From Streptomyces sp. TLI_053 (GTDB lineage: Bacteria; Actinomycetota; Actinomycetes; Streptomycetales; Streptomycetaceae): a DNA stretch of 64,000 nt. Location of the stretch: assembly GCF_900105395.1 (NCBI RefSeq), contig NZ_LT629775.1:3804001-3868000 (forward strand). Reading direction: 5' to 3'. The notes beneath the pieces were generated by a model. That model was given only the letters and a program-made list of their open reading frames with translations. It did no database searches and was not told where the DNA came from. Below are positions 40,807-48,740 of this stretch, in pieces. The stretch's first letter is position 1. The number at the start of each line of letters is the position of its first letter. The position numbers and the translations under genes were made by a program.

Positions 40807-41346
40807 TCACGCCCCGCCCGGCGCAGGCCCCTCGCCCGGCAGCTCGGCGAAGTCGCCGGCCGCCACCCGCAGCGGGCGCAGCAGGTCGAACACCTCGCGG
40901 CACTGCCCGCCGTCGAACTCCTCCAGGCCGAAGTCCATCTCCATGAGCTCCCCGGTGGCCCCCTCGACGACCTCGCGCCCCCGGTCGGTGATCGTGGCGA
41001 GCACGCCCCGGCCGTCCAGCGGATTGGGGCGGCGGGCGACCAGCCCGGCCCGCTCCAGGCGGTCGACGGTGTTGGTGACGCTGGTCGGGTGGACCATCAG
41101 GCGCTCGCCGATCTTGGAGAGCGACAGCTCCCCGGTCCGGCTGAAGGTGAGCAGCACCAGCGCCTCGTAGCGGGCGAAGGTCAGCCCGTACGGCTTGAGC
41201 ACCGCGTCCACGCGGGACAGCAGGATCTGGTGGGCCCGCATGATCGAGGTGATCGCCGCCATCGCGGGGACGGCTCCCCAGCGGCGGGTCCACAGCTCGT
41301 CGGCACGGGCGATCGGGTCGAAGTCGAGTGCGAGGGGCTTGGCCAC
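40807..41346 (-). CDS. MarR-family transcriptional regulator
   Basis: This 179-residue regulator has a central winged helix (about residues 60-125): LSLSKIGERLMVHPTSVTNTVDRLERAGLVARRPNPLDGRG, with helices on both sides for dimerisation. It starts at a GTG with GGGAG immediately adjacent, which is a weak signal; no better upstream start exists. I remember a close homologue (SCO5413) near icmA in S. coelicolor. It is probably transcribed with the DUF3817 gene. The ligand and targets are unknown. Confidence 0.92.
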   Translation of the reverse strand: MAKPLALDFDPIARADELWTRRWGAVPAMAAITSIMRAHQILLSRVDAVLKPYGLTFARYEALVLLTFSRTGELSLSKIGERLMVHPTSVTNTVDRLERAGLVARRPNPLDGRGVLATITDRGREVVEGATGELMEMDFGLEEFDGGQCREVFDLLRPLRVAAGDFAELPGEGPAPGGA

Positions 41347-41414
41347 CTCCCAACCGTACCGGCGGGAGGGGTCGGTGCTACCAGGCGTCCTGAGGGATGG
41401 ACAAGCGCGACACG

Positions 41415-41430
41415 TGGCGGGATCACGCCA
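41415..41430. promoter_or_regulatory. TGGCGGGATC-ACGCCA element upstream of the MarR gene and first protease
   Basis: This 16-bp near-palindrome differs at a single position from the core of the 24-bp palindrome at 43693-43716. It lies about 70 bases upstream of the MarR start (minus strand) and 418 bases before the first protease. Confidence 0.4.
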
Positions 41431-41624
41431 GCGGGCCCGTCAGGTCCGTACCAGCACGTTGCGGGGGTGTGAACGGGTACCAACCGTTCCGCCGGCCGGG
41501 CCGGGAGGCCCCCGGACCGCCCGCGGACGGCATCGGCGCCGCTACCGGGCGGCGGTTCGGGCCGGAACCCGTGGCCGGGCCGGCGGATTCGCCCCATTCC
41601 TCACTCTGTTCACGTTCCGCCACA

Positions 41625-41847
41625 TTGGCGAGACCTGGCCAATCCATGAACAAGACCTGTCATTTCACTTATTGGATTGTCATGCTTTCGCCCAGCCCCG
41701 TCCGGTGGCCACCGCCCCACTCACCGGTGACCGCCGTGGACCGCACGGAGCAGCACGCCAGCGCCCGTTCCGCCCCTAAGGTGCCAACCCCGGCACCCCG
41801 GAGCGAGGCGCGACCGCGCACACGCGGTTTCCCGGAAGGACCTGTAC
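41625..41847 (+). promoter_or_regulatory. Conserved promoter and leader of M4 protease 1
   Basis: The element TTGGCGAGACCTGGCCAAT (41625-41643) begins about 205 bases upstream of the start codon. It is followed by GTCATGCTTTCGCCC (from 41679) and further blocks (CCGCACGGAGCAGCACG, CACGCGGTTTC, GGAAGGA). The same blocks occur in the same order and at nearly the same distances ahead of the second protease. The element TTGGC...GGCCAA is itself an imperfect palindrome. Confidence 0.65.
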
Positions 41848-43485
41848 GTGAAGCGATCGCTCGCAGCCGGCGCCGTACTCTCCGCCACCGCCCTCCTCAC
41901 CGGCGTCATCCAGGTGAGCACCGCTGCCCAGGCCACCCCCACCCCCTCGGTCCAGGCCCAGGCCGCCGAGCACCGCGCCGGCCTGATCGCGCTGGCGAAC
42001 GGCGAGTCCGGCCCGCTGACCAAGGCGCTCGGCCTCGGCGGCAAGGAGACCCTGGTCGCCAAGGACGCCGTGGTGGACGCCGACGGCACCCGCCACCTCC
42101 GCTTCGAGCGCACCTACGCCGGACTCCCGGTGCTGGGCGGCGACCTGGTCGTGCACCAGGCCGCCGGCGGCGCGGTCGAGGCCGTGGACAAGGCCGTCAC
42201 CGCGCCGATCGCGGTGCCCAGCCTGACCCCGGCGATCCCGGCCGACAAGGCCGCCGCCCAGGCCTCCGGCGCGGTCGCCTCCAGTGTCGGCATCGCCGCC
42301 GACAAGGACGAGTCCCCGCTCGCCGAGGTGCACCAGGCCGGGGCCGCCCAGCTGGTCGTCTGGGCCGCCGACGGCAACCCGCGGCTGGCGTACCGGACCA
42401 CCGTCCAGGGCGTGCGCGCCGACGGCACCCCGAGCAGCCAGCTGCTGGTCACCGACGCCGCCACCGGCGAGGTGCTGTCCACCCACGAGCAGGTGCAGAC
42501 CGCCACCGGCACCGGCAAGGGCGTCTTCGTCGGCAGCGTCCCGCTGACCACCACCAAGAGCGGGTCCACCTACCAGCTGAAGGACACCACCCGCGGCGGG
42601 CAGTCCACCAGCGACCTCAAGGGCAAGACCTCGGGCTCCGGCACCCTCTTCACCGACGCCGACAACGCCTGGGGCGACGGCACCGCCGCCAACCGCCAGT
42701 CGGCCGCGGTGGACGCGCAGTTCGGCGCGGCGGCCACCTGGGACTACTACAAGAACACCTTCGGCCGCAGCGGCATCAAGAACAACGGCGTGGGCGCCAC
42801 CAGCCGGGTCCACTACGGGCGCAACTACGTCAACGCGTTCTGGGACGACACCTGCTTCTGCATGACCTACGGCGACGGCAGCGGCAACACCAACCCGCTG
42901 ACCGCGCTGGACGTCGCGGGCCACGAGATGACCCACGGCGTCACCTCGGCCACCGCCGGCCTGAACTACTCGGGCGAGTCCGGCGGCCTCAACGAGGCCA
43001 CCTCGGACATCTTCGGCACCATGGTCGAGTGGTCCGCGAACCTCCCCGCCGACAAGCCGGACTACCTCATCGGCGAGGAGATCGACATCAACGGCGACGG
43101 CACGCCGCTGCGCTACATGGACAAGCCCTCCAAGGACGGCGGCTCGGCCGACTACTGGTCCTCCTCGGTCGGCAACCTGGACGTGCACTACTCCTCGGGC
43201 GTGGCCAACCACTTCTTCTACCTGCTGGCCGAGGGCAGCGGCGCGAAGACCGTCAACGGCGTCGCGTACAACAGCCCGACCTCCAACGGCTCGACGCTCA
43301 CCGGCATCGGCCGCGACAAGGCCGCGGCGATCTGGTACCGCGCGCTGACGGTCTACTTCACCTCGACCACCAACTACAAGGCGGCCCGGACCGGCACCCT
43401 GAGCGCCGCGAAGGACCTCTACGGCGCCGGCAGCGCCGAGTACAACGCGGTCGCGGCCGCGTGGAGCGGCGTCAACGTCAACTGA
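41848..43485 (+). CDS. Secreted M4 (thermolysin-type) zinc metallopeptidase, copy 1
   Basis: This 545-residue preproenzyme has a signal peptide (KRSLAAGAVLSATALLTGVIQVSTAAQA) and a propeptide with FTP and PepSY-like segments to about residue 220. The catalytic domain has the zinc motif HEMTH at 359-363, third ligand Glu383 in GGLNEATSD, and a catalytic His in LDVHYSSGVANHFFYLL. A Cys pair lies in DDTCFCMTYG. The GTG start follows GGAAGGA. The mature enzyme would act outside the cell, degrading protein for nutrition or maturing other exoproteins. Its paralogue follows about 500 bases downstream, and both have separate terminators. Confidence 0.96.
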   Translation: MKRSLAAGAVLSATALLTGVIQVSTAAQATPTPSVQAQAAEHRAGLIALANGESGPLTKALGLGGKETLVAKDAVVDADGTRHLRFERTYAGLPVLGGDLVVHQAAGGAVEAVDKAVTAPIAVPSLTPAIPADKAAAQASGAVASSVGIAADKDESPLAEVHQAGAAQLVVWAADGNPRLAYRTTVQGVRADGTPSSQLLVTDAATGEVLSTHEQVQTATGTGKGVFVGSVPLTTTKSGSTYQLKDTTRGGQSTSDLKGKTSGSGTLFTDADNAWGDGTAANRQSAAVDAQFGAAATWDYYKNTFGRSGIKNNGVGATSRVHYGRNYVNAFWDDTCFCMTYGDGSGNTNPLTALDVAGHEMTHGVTSATAGLNYSGESGGLNEATSDIFGTMVEWSANLPADKPDYLIGEEIDINGDGTPLRYMDKPSKDGGSADYWSSSVGNLDVHYSSGVANHFFYLLAEGSGAKTVNGVAYNSPTSNGSTLTGIGRDKAAAIWYRALTVYFTSTTNYKAARTGTLSAAKDLYGAGSAEYNAVAAAWSGVNVN

Positions 43486-43496
43486 CGCGCGGTCCG

Positions 43497-43543
43497 ACGG
43501 ACGTCCGGGGCCCTCACTGGGAGGGGAGGCCCCGGACGTCCGT
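43497..43543 (+). terminator. Terminator of M4 protease 1
   Basis: A perfect 16-bp stem (43497-43512 with 43528-43543) is followed by CCTTTTCC. Its loop contains CACTGGGAG, which recurs in the loop of the second protease terminator. Confidence 0.85.
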
Positions 43544-43549
43544 CCTTTT

Positions 43550-43665
43550 CCGGCGTCCGGCGGCCCCTCCCGCGCGTCCGCCCGCCCCTCCCCCGCGTCC
43601 GGCCGTCCTTTCCCGCGCGCCCGTCCCTCCCGCGCGCCCGCCCGTTCCTCCTCCGCCCGCGTAGC
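43550..43665. repeat. C-rich degenerate tandem repeat
   Basis: The segment is built of imperfect units around CCCGCGCGTCCG and CCTCCC, giving a strongly pyrimidine-rich plus strand between the two proteases. No gene is seen. Confidence 0.5.
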
Positions 43666-43692
43666 AAGACCGGCGGAGGCCGACAAGGGCCG

Positions 43693-43716
43693 CCGCTGGC
43701 GGGATCCCGCCAGCGG
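43693..43716. promoter_or_regulatory. 24-bp perfect palindrome upstream of M4 protease 2
   Basis: The sequence CCGCTGGCGGGA plus its exact complement has no central loop and is centred at 43704/43705, about 290 bases before the start of protease 2. Its core recurs with one change at 41415-41430. A palindrome without loop suits a protein-binding site better than a terminator. Confidence 0.5.
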
Positions 43717-43768
43717 ACGAAAGCGGACAACCGGCACAACCGTCGCACCGCCACCACCCGTTGGGGCC

Positions 43769-43992
43769 TTGGCGAGACCTGGCCAATACCCGGTCGCTCC
43801 CTGTTGTTCGCCGAACTGACTTGTCATGCTTCTGCCCAAGCCCCGTCCGGACGTCCGTCGCCCCACCCACCGACGGACCGTCAGGCCGCACGGAGCAGCA
43901 CGTCAACGCCCTACCGCCCCAAGGCGCCAACCCCGGCGCCCCGGTACGCGGCGTGACCGCGCACCCGCGGTTTCGTGGAAGGAACCCCGCAC
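43769..43992 (+). promoter_or_regulatory. Conserved promoter and leader of M4 protease 2
   Basis: TTGGCGAGACCTGGCCAAT (43769-43787) is identical to the element at 41625-41643 and lies 205-206 bases from the start codon in both cases. The block GTCATGCTTCTGCCC (from 43823) and the later blocks also match. The transcription start probably lies near the GTCATGC block. Confidence 0.65.
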
Positions 43993-45600
43993 GTGAAGCG
44001 AAAGCTGACAGCCGGCGCCGTACTCTCCGCCTCCGCACTTCTGGCCGGCGCCATCCAGGTCGCCGCCGCCCCCGCCCAGGCCGCCCCCGTCCAGCAGCGC
44101 GAGGCGATCATCGCCCTGGCCGGCCAGCAGGCCGCGCCGGTGGCGAAGGCCATCGGCCTCGGCGGCCAGGAGCAGCTGATCGTCAAGGACGCGATCGTCG
44201 ACGCCAACGGCACCCGCCACCTGCGCTACGACCGGACCTACGCCGGCCTGCCGGTCCTGGGCGGCGACCTCATCGTCCACCAGAAGGCGAACGGCACCGT
44301 CGCCTCCGTGGACCGCGCCTTCGACGGCCGGCTCTCGCTGCCGAGCCTCACCCCCAAGCTCTCCGCCGGCACCGCCTCCACCCAGGCCGTCGACTCGGTC
44401 CGGGCCACCGTCGGGATCGCCCCGGCCGACGAGGACGCGTCGCCGGTCACCCGGGTCGACGGCGCGAGCAGCCCGACCCTGGTGGTCTGGGCGGGCGACG
44501 GCAGCCCGCGGCTGGCGTACCAGACCGTGGTCCACGGCGAGCGCGCCGACGGCACCCCGAGCAGCCAGCGGCTGGTCACCGACGCCGCCACCGGCCAGCT
44601 GCTCTCCACCCACGAGGAGGTGCAGACCGCCACCGGCACCGGCAAGGGCGTGCACGTCGGGACGGTGACCCTGACCACCACCCAGAGCGGGTCCACCTAC
44701 CAGCTCAAGGACGCCTCCCGCGGCAACCAGTGGACCGGCAACGCCAAGAGCGGCAACGCGCTGTACACCGACGCGGACAACAACTGGGGCAACGGCAGCG
44801 CCTCGGACACCCAGTCCGCCGCGGTCGACGCGCAGTTCGGCACCGGGGCGACCTGGGACTACTACAAGGCCAAGTTCAACCGGAACGGCATCAAGAACAA
44901 CGGTGTCGGCGCCAGCAACCGGGTGCACTACGGCAACGCCTACGTCAACGCCTTCTGGCAGGACTCCTGCTTCTGCATGACCTACGGCGACGGCACCGGC
45001 AACGTCAACCCGCTGACCGCCATCGACGTGGCTGGCCACGAGATGAGCCACGGCGTCACGGCGGCGACCGCCAACCTCACCTACTCCGGCGAGTCCGGCG
45101 GCCTCAACGAGGCCACCTCGGACATCTTCGGCACCATGGTCGAGTGGTACGCCAACCTGCCCTCGGACGTGCCGGACTACCTGATCGGCGAGAAGATCAA
45201 CATCTTCGGCAACGGTCAGCCGCTGCGCTACATGGACAAGCCCTCCAAGGACGGCTCGTCCAAGGACTCCTGGTACTCCGGGATCGGCAGCATCGACGTC
45301 CACTACTCCTCGGGTGTCGCCAACCACTTCTTCTACCTGCTGTCGGAGGGCAGCGGCGCGAAGGTGATCAACGGCGTCAGCTACAACAGCCCGACCTCGA
45401 ACGGCTCCACGATCACCGGCATCGGCCGCGACAAGGCCGCCGCGATCTGGTACCGCGCGCTGACGACCTACTTCACCTCGAGCACCAACTACAAGGCCGC
45501 CCGCACCGGCACGCTGAACGCCGCCAAGGACCTCTACGGCGCCGGCAGCGTGGAGTACAACACGGTGGCCGCGGCCTGGAGCGCGGTGAACGTCAACTAG
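43993..45600 (+). CDS. Secreted M4 (thermolysin-type) zinc metallopeptidase, copy 2
   Basis: This 535-residue preproenzyme is a close paralogue of copy 1. The GTG at 43993 follows GGAAGGAA by about seven bases (the frame is open from 43975). The signal peptide is KRKLTAGAVLSASALLAGAIQ. The propeptide is followed by a catalytic domain with HEMSH at 349-353, Glu373 in GGLNEATSD and the His of IDVHYSSG. The signal peptide is nearly identical to that of copy 1, while the propeptide and parts of the surface differ (for example SYNSP versus AYNSP, NEATSD regions identical). The terminator loop is also conserved, so the duplication covered the whole transcription unit. Confidence 0.96.
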   Translation: MKRKLTAGAVLSASALLAGAIQVAAAPAQAAPVQQREAIIALAGQQAAPVAKAIGLGGQEQLIVKDAIVDANGTRHLRYDRTYAGLPVLGGDLIVHQKANGTVASVDRAFDGRLSLPSLTPKLSAGTASTQAVDSVRATVGIAPADEDASPVTRVDGASSPTLVVWAGDGSPRLAYQTVVHGERADGTPSSQRLVTDAATGQLLSTHEEVQTATGTGKGVHVGTVTLTTTQSGSTYQLKDASRGNQWTGNAKSGNALYTDADNNWGNGSASDTQSAAVDAQFGTGATWDYYKAKFNRNGIKNNGVGASNRVHYGNAYVNAFWQDSCFCMTYGDGTGNVNPLTAIDVAGHEMSHGVTAATANLTYSGESGGLNEATSDIFGTMVEWYANLPSDVPDYLIGEKINIFGNGQPLRYMDKPSKDGSSKDSWYSGIGSIDVHYSSGVANHFFYLLSEGSGAKVINGVSYNSPTSNGSTITGIGRDKAAAIWYRALTTYFTSSTNYKAARTGTLNAAKDLYGAGSVEYNTVAAAWSAVNVN

Positions 45601-45626
45601 TCGGGACCGGACCACTCCCGGAAATG

Positions 45627-45675
45627 CGACAGGCTGCCGGGGCCCACTGGGAGAGGGGGCCCCGGCAGCCTGTCG
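45627..45675. terminator. Terminator between M4 protease 2 and DUF3817 copy 2
   Basis: A perfect 18-bp stem (45627-45644 with 45658-45675, 13-base loop containing CACTGGGAG) lies between convergent stops at 45600 and 45709. Confidence 0.85.
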
Positions 45676-45708
45676 GCGTCGGGCGTCGGGAGGGCTCGCG
45701 CGGGCCCG

Positions 45709-46029
45709 TCAGGCCGCGGCCGGCACCGCGGCCGCGGCCCCGGCGCGCTCCTCCTTGGCGAGCATCCGCTCGGCCACGAAGCCGCCGCCGGGCAGCACCG
45801 ACAGGACGAACAGCACGGCACCGCGCTTGACGTCCCACTTCTGCGACTGCCAGGCCATGATCCAGAAGACCACGTAGAGGATGAACAGGATCCCGTGGAC
45901 CATGCCCATCACCGGCACGCCGTTGAAGCTGGTGGTGCGCTTGAGCACCGAGCACAGCAGCAGGAGCAGGAACGAGACCCCTTCGGGGCCGGAGACCAGG
46001 CGCAGACGGTGGACGGCGCTGCTGTTCAC
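45709..46029 (-). CDS. DUF3817 small membrane protein, copy 2
   Basis: This 106-residue membrane protein starts at a GTG with GAGGT about nine bases upstream. Helices lie at about residues 12-30 (GPEGVSFLLLLLCSVLK), 38-58 (VMGMVHGILFILYVVFWIM) and 68-86. The segment VMGMVHGILFILYVVFW matches the family hallmark better than copy 1 does. It is monocistronic and convergent with the second protease, and its promoter faces the AIM24 operon promoter. Function unknown. Confidence 0.87.
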   Translation of the reverse strand: MNSSAVHRLRLVSGPEGVSFLLLLLCSVLKRTTSFNGVPVMGMVHGILFILYVVFWIMAWQSQKWDVKRGAVLFVLSVLPGGGFVAERMLAKEERAGAAAAVPAAA

Positions 46030-46216
46030 GATGGGTACCTCGATACGGGGGCTCGGAGATCGCTTGTGAACCGACTCACAAGCATCCGCCCCATTATCAC
46101 CGAGCACATGTCCGACCCCGTCGCCGGGGTGCGGGGAGCGGAGTCCGGACGGCCGCTTTGTACCGGACGCGTACCAGAACCGGGCCTCCCCCTCCCCCGC
46201 CCGGCCCGCCGACCGC

Positions 46217-46222
46217 TACATT
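46217..46222 (+). promoter_or_regulatory. Candidate -10 element of a leaderless AIM24 operon
   Basis: TACATT ends six bases before the GTG start at 46229, and no ribosome-binding site is present. The spacing fits transcription starting at the first base of the start codon. Confidence 0.45.
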
Positions 46223-46228
46223 GCGGCC

Positions 46229-46867
46229 GTGGCACAGTTTCGACTCCAGGGGTCCAAGACGCTCGCCGTCGACATGACCGGCGACCTCGTGAAGGCCAAG
46301 AACGGTTCGATGGTCGCGTACACCGGCCAGATGAACTTCAAGAAGCTCAGCGGTGGCGGTGACGGCATCCGCGGCATGGTGACCCGTCGGCTCACCGGCG
46401 AGCAGATGACCGTCATGGAGGTGAAAGGACAGGGCACCTGCTACTTCGCCGACCAGGCCACCGAGATCAACCTGGTGCGGCTGAACGGCGAGACGCTCTA
46501 CGTCGAGTCCGACAATCTGCTCTGCACCGAGGGCACCCTCAAGACCGGTACCAGCTTCACCGGCCTGAACGGCGTCTCCTCCGGCAACGGCCTGTTCACC
46601 ACCAAGGTCGAGGGGCACGGCTGGGCCGCCGTCACCTCCAAGGGGCCGGCGATCATCCTCCGGGTGTCCCAGGGCATGCCGCTGCGGGTCGACCCCGGCG
46701 CCTACGTGGCGCACACCGGCAACCTCAACCGCTCCATCAAGTCCGGCGCCGGCTGGAGCACCTTCATCGGCGAGGGCGGCGGCGAGGCCGTCCAGGTGGA
46801 GTTCACCGGCGAGGGGCTGGTCTACGTGCAGCCCTCCGAGAAGCTCACCATCGGGGGCGACGTCTGA
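46229..46867 (+). CDS. AIM24-family protein, gene 1 of 3
   Basis: This 212-residue soluble protein is a compact beta-rich AIM24 domain (pattern AYTGQMNFKKL, GLFTTKVEGHGWAAV, LRVDPGAYVAHTGNL, YVQPSEKL). The yeast member of the family, AIM24, is a mitochondrial protein linked to membrane organisation; bacterial roles are unknown. There is no signal peptide or membrane helix. The start at 46229 lacks a ribosome-binding site and may be on a leaderless mRNA. Its TGATG junction with the next gene implies translational coupling. Confidence 0.9.
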   Translation: MAQFRLQGSKTLAVDMTGDLVKAKNGSMVAYTGQMNFKKLSGGGDGIRGMVTRRLTGEQMTVMEVKGQGTCYFADQATEINLVRLNGETLYVESDNLLCTEGTLKTGTSFTGLNGVSSGNGLFTTKVEGHGWAAVTSKGPAIILRVSQGMPLRVDPGAYVAHTGNLNRSIKSGAGWSTFIGEGGGEAVQVEFTGEGLVYVQPSEKLTIGGDV

Positions 46868-47517
46868 TGGCGTTCACGAAGATCAACAGCAAGATGATCG
46901 AGGCCCGGGTCGTACCGGGCCAGCGGCTGTTCAGCCAGCGCGGCGCGATGCTCGCGTACACCGGCGAGGTGCGGTTCACGCCGAACATCACCGGCGGCCA
47001 GGGCGGCGTCATGTCGATGATCGGCCGCCGGGTGGCCAACGAGGACACCCCGCTGATGACCGTCGAGGGCCAGGGCAGCGTGATGTTCGGCCACGGCGGG
47101 CACCACGTGCAGGTGATCGACCTGACCGGCGACACCCTGTACGTCGAGGCCGACCGGCTGCTCGCCTTCGAGGGCTCGCTGCAGCAGTCCACCATGTTCA
47201 TGGGCTCGCAGGGCGGTGTGATGGGCATGGTCCGGGGCCAGGTGACGGGCCAGGGCCTGTTCACCACCAAGCTGGACGGCCACGGCGCGGTCGCGGTGAT
47301 GGCGCACGGCGGCGTCTTCGAGCTGCCGATCACCCCGCACCAGCCGGTGCACGTGGACCCGCAGGCCTATGTCGCGCACCGCGGCCAGGTCCAGAACAAG
47401 CTGTCGACCGCGCTGGGGTGGCGCGACATGATCGGCCGCGGCTCCGGCGAGGCGTTCCAGCTGGAGCTGTCCGGGCACGGCACGGTGTACGTGCAGGCGA
47501 GCGAGGAGAAGCTCTGA
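46867..47517 (+). CDS. AIM24-family protein, gene 2 of 3
   Basis: This 216-residue paralogue of the preceding gene starts one base into its stop codon (TGATG). The same fold landmarks occur: AYTGEVRFTPN, GLFTTKLDGHGAVAV, HVDPQAYVAHRGQVQNKL and YVQASEEKL. It is richer in Gly, Gln and Met than gene 1, with a run of GGVMGM-type turns near residue 120. It is coupled in the same way to gene 3. A hetero-oligomer of the three products is a reasonable guess; the function is unknown. Confidence 0.9.
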   Translation: MAFTKINSKMIEARVVPGQRLFSQRGAMLAYTGEVRFTPNITGGQGGVMSMIGRRVANEDTPLMTVEGQGSVMFGHGGHHVQVIDLTGDTLYVEADRLLAFEGSLQQSTMFMGSQGGVMGMVRGQVTGQGLFTTKLDGHGAVAVMAHGGVFELPITPHQPVHVDPQAYVAHRGQVQNKLSTALGWRDMIGRGSGEAFQLELSGHGTVYVQASEEKL

Positions 47518-48593
47518 TGTCCTACCCGCCGCAGCCCCCGTACGGGCAGCCCCAGGACCCCTACGGCCAGTCCCCGTACGGCCAGCCGACCCAGCCCGGC
47601 TACCCCGCCGCACCGCCGCCCGGCTACCCGCCGCAGGGCTACCCCCAGCAGGGCCAGCAGCCCTACCCGCCGCAGGGCTACCCGCAGCAGGGCGGCTACC
47701 CGCCGCCCCCGCCGCAGGGCTACCCGGCCCAGCCGCCGCAGCAGTACGCCCAGGAGCAGTACGGCGGCGCCCAGGCCCCGCTGCCCAAGGCGCAGGACGG
47801 CACCGGGCCGGTCGTCCACGACGTGCACAGCCTGCCGTCCAACGACAACGTCAACCCGTACGCCTTCTCGGTGGACCTCAACGGCTCGTACTTCCTGCAG
47901 AAGGGCAAGATGATCGCCTACTACGGCGACATCTCCTTCAAGGGCGTCGGCGCCGGGGCGATCGACCGGATGCTCGGCCAGCACTTCAACTCGCCGATGC
48001 ACGCCGCGGACTGGGTGGTCGCCGAGGGCCGCGGCAAGCTGCTGCTGGCGGACCGGGCCTTCGACCTCAACTCCTACGACCTGGAGGAGGGGAACCTGAC
48101 GGTCCGCTCGGGGAACCTGCTGGCCTACGAGCCCACCCTGCGGCTCAAGCAGTCGATCATCCCGGGCTTCCTGACCCTGATCGGCAGCGGCAAGTTCGTC
48201 GCCGCCTCGAACGGGCCGGTGCACTTCGTCGAGCCGCCGATCCGGGTGGACCCGCAGGCGCTGGTCGGCTGGGCCGACTGCCCGGCACCGTGCCACCACT
48301 ACGACCACGACTACATGCACGGCGTGATCGGCGGCCTGCGCCGGCTCACCGGGCTGGGCGGGGCCTCCGGCGAGGAGCACCAGTTCGAGTTCATCGGCGC
48401 CGGCCAGGTGCTGCTCCAGTCCAGCGAGGTGCTGATGGCCGAGCGCGCCGTCGGCCAGGTGCACGCCGAGGCCGGGGTGCCGATGGGCGGGGTGCCCGGC
48501 CAGCACGGCGCCGGCCACGGCAGCCAGCTGCCGAACGTGAACGTGCCCGGCCTCGGCAACCTGGGCGACCTCGGGCGGCGCTTCGGGCTCTGA
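47517..48593 (+). CDS. AIM24-family protein with Pro/Gln/Tyr-rich N-terminus, gene 3 of 3
   Basis: This 358-residue protein again starts at a TGATG junction. Residues 1-85 are a disordered, prion-like run of YPPQGYPQQG-type repeats rich in Pro, Gln, Tyr and Gly. The AIM24 domain follows from about residue 105 (VNPYAFSVDLNGSYFLQKGKM) to 310. It contains an unusual Cys/His cluster, CPAPCHHYDHDYMHG (about 257-271), that could bind a metal. The Gly/His/Asn-rich tail ends GLGNLGDLGRRFGL. The low-complexity segment may mediate self-association or attachment to the envelope. A strong terminator follows. Confidence 0.88.
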   Translation: MSYPPQPPYGQPQDPYGQSPYGQPTQPGYPAAPPPGYPPQGYPQQGQQPYPPQGYPQQGGYPPPPPQGYPAQPPQQYAQEQYGGAQAPLPKAQDGTGPVVHDVHSLPSNDNVNPYAFSVDLNGSYFLQKGKMIAYYGDISFKGVGAGAIDRMLGQHFNSPMHAADWVVAEGRGKLLLADRAFDLNSYDLEEGNLTVRSGNLLAYEPTLRLKQSIIPGFLTLIGSGKFVAASNGPVHFVEPPIRVDPQALVGWADCPAPCHHYDHDYMHGVIGGLRRLTGLGGASGEEHQFEFIGAGQVLLQSSEVLMAERAVGQVHAEAGVPMGGVPGQHGAGHGSQLPNVNVPGLGNLGDLGRRFGL

Positions 48594-48619
48594 CCCGCCC
48601 CCGCCCGCCGGTCCGACCG

Positions 48620-48652
48620 CCGCGGCGCCGCGCCACCCGCGCGGCGCCGCGG
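48620..48652 (+). terminator. Terminator of the AIM24 operon
   Basis: A perfect 13-bp GC stem (48620-48632 with 48640-48652, seven-base loop), flanked by further partial pairing (GGTCCG with CGGACC), lies 27 bases past the stop. Confidence 0.75.
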
Positions 48653-48729
48653 CCGGACCGCGACCGCCGGACCGCGACCGCAGCCGTGTGAACGCCGGTA
48701 AAGTCGTACAACATTGAACTAAGTGCGGT

Positions 48730-48735
48730 ATCGTA
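48730..48735 (+). promoter_or_regulatory. Candidate -10 element of a leaderless MarR gene
   Basis: TATCGT lies five bases before the ATG at 48741, with no ribosome-binding site. The preceding 40 bases are AT-rich (TACAAC, TTGAAC), as expected for a promoter, and could include an autoregulatory site. Confidence 0.4.
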
Positions 48736-48740
48736 GAACC

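Noticed and set aside
43497..43543. GGACGTCC copies that match the icmA operator core
   Set aside because: Both lie in the arms of the protease terminator hairpin, where they are explained by the stem; they are not 21 bp apart and not upstream of a gene.
47520..47760. Pro/Gln/Tyr repeats suspected as assembly error
   Set aside because: The reading frame stays open and the repeat units vary in sequence, as in known low-complexity N-termini.
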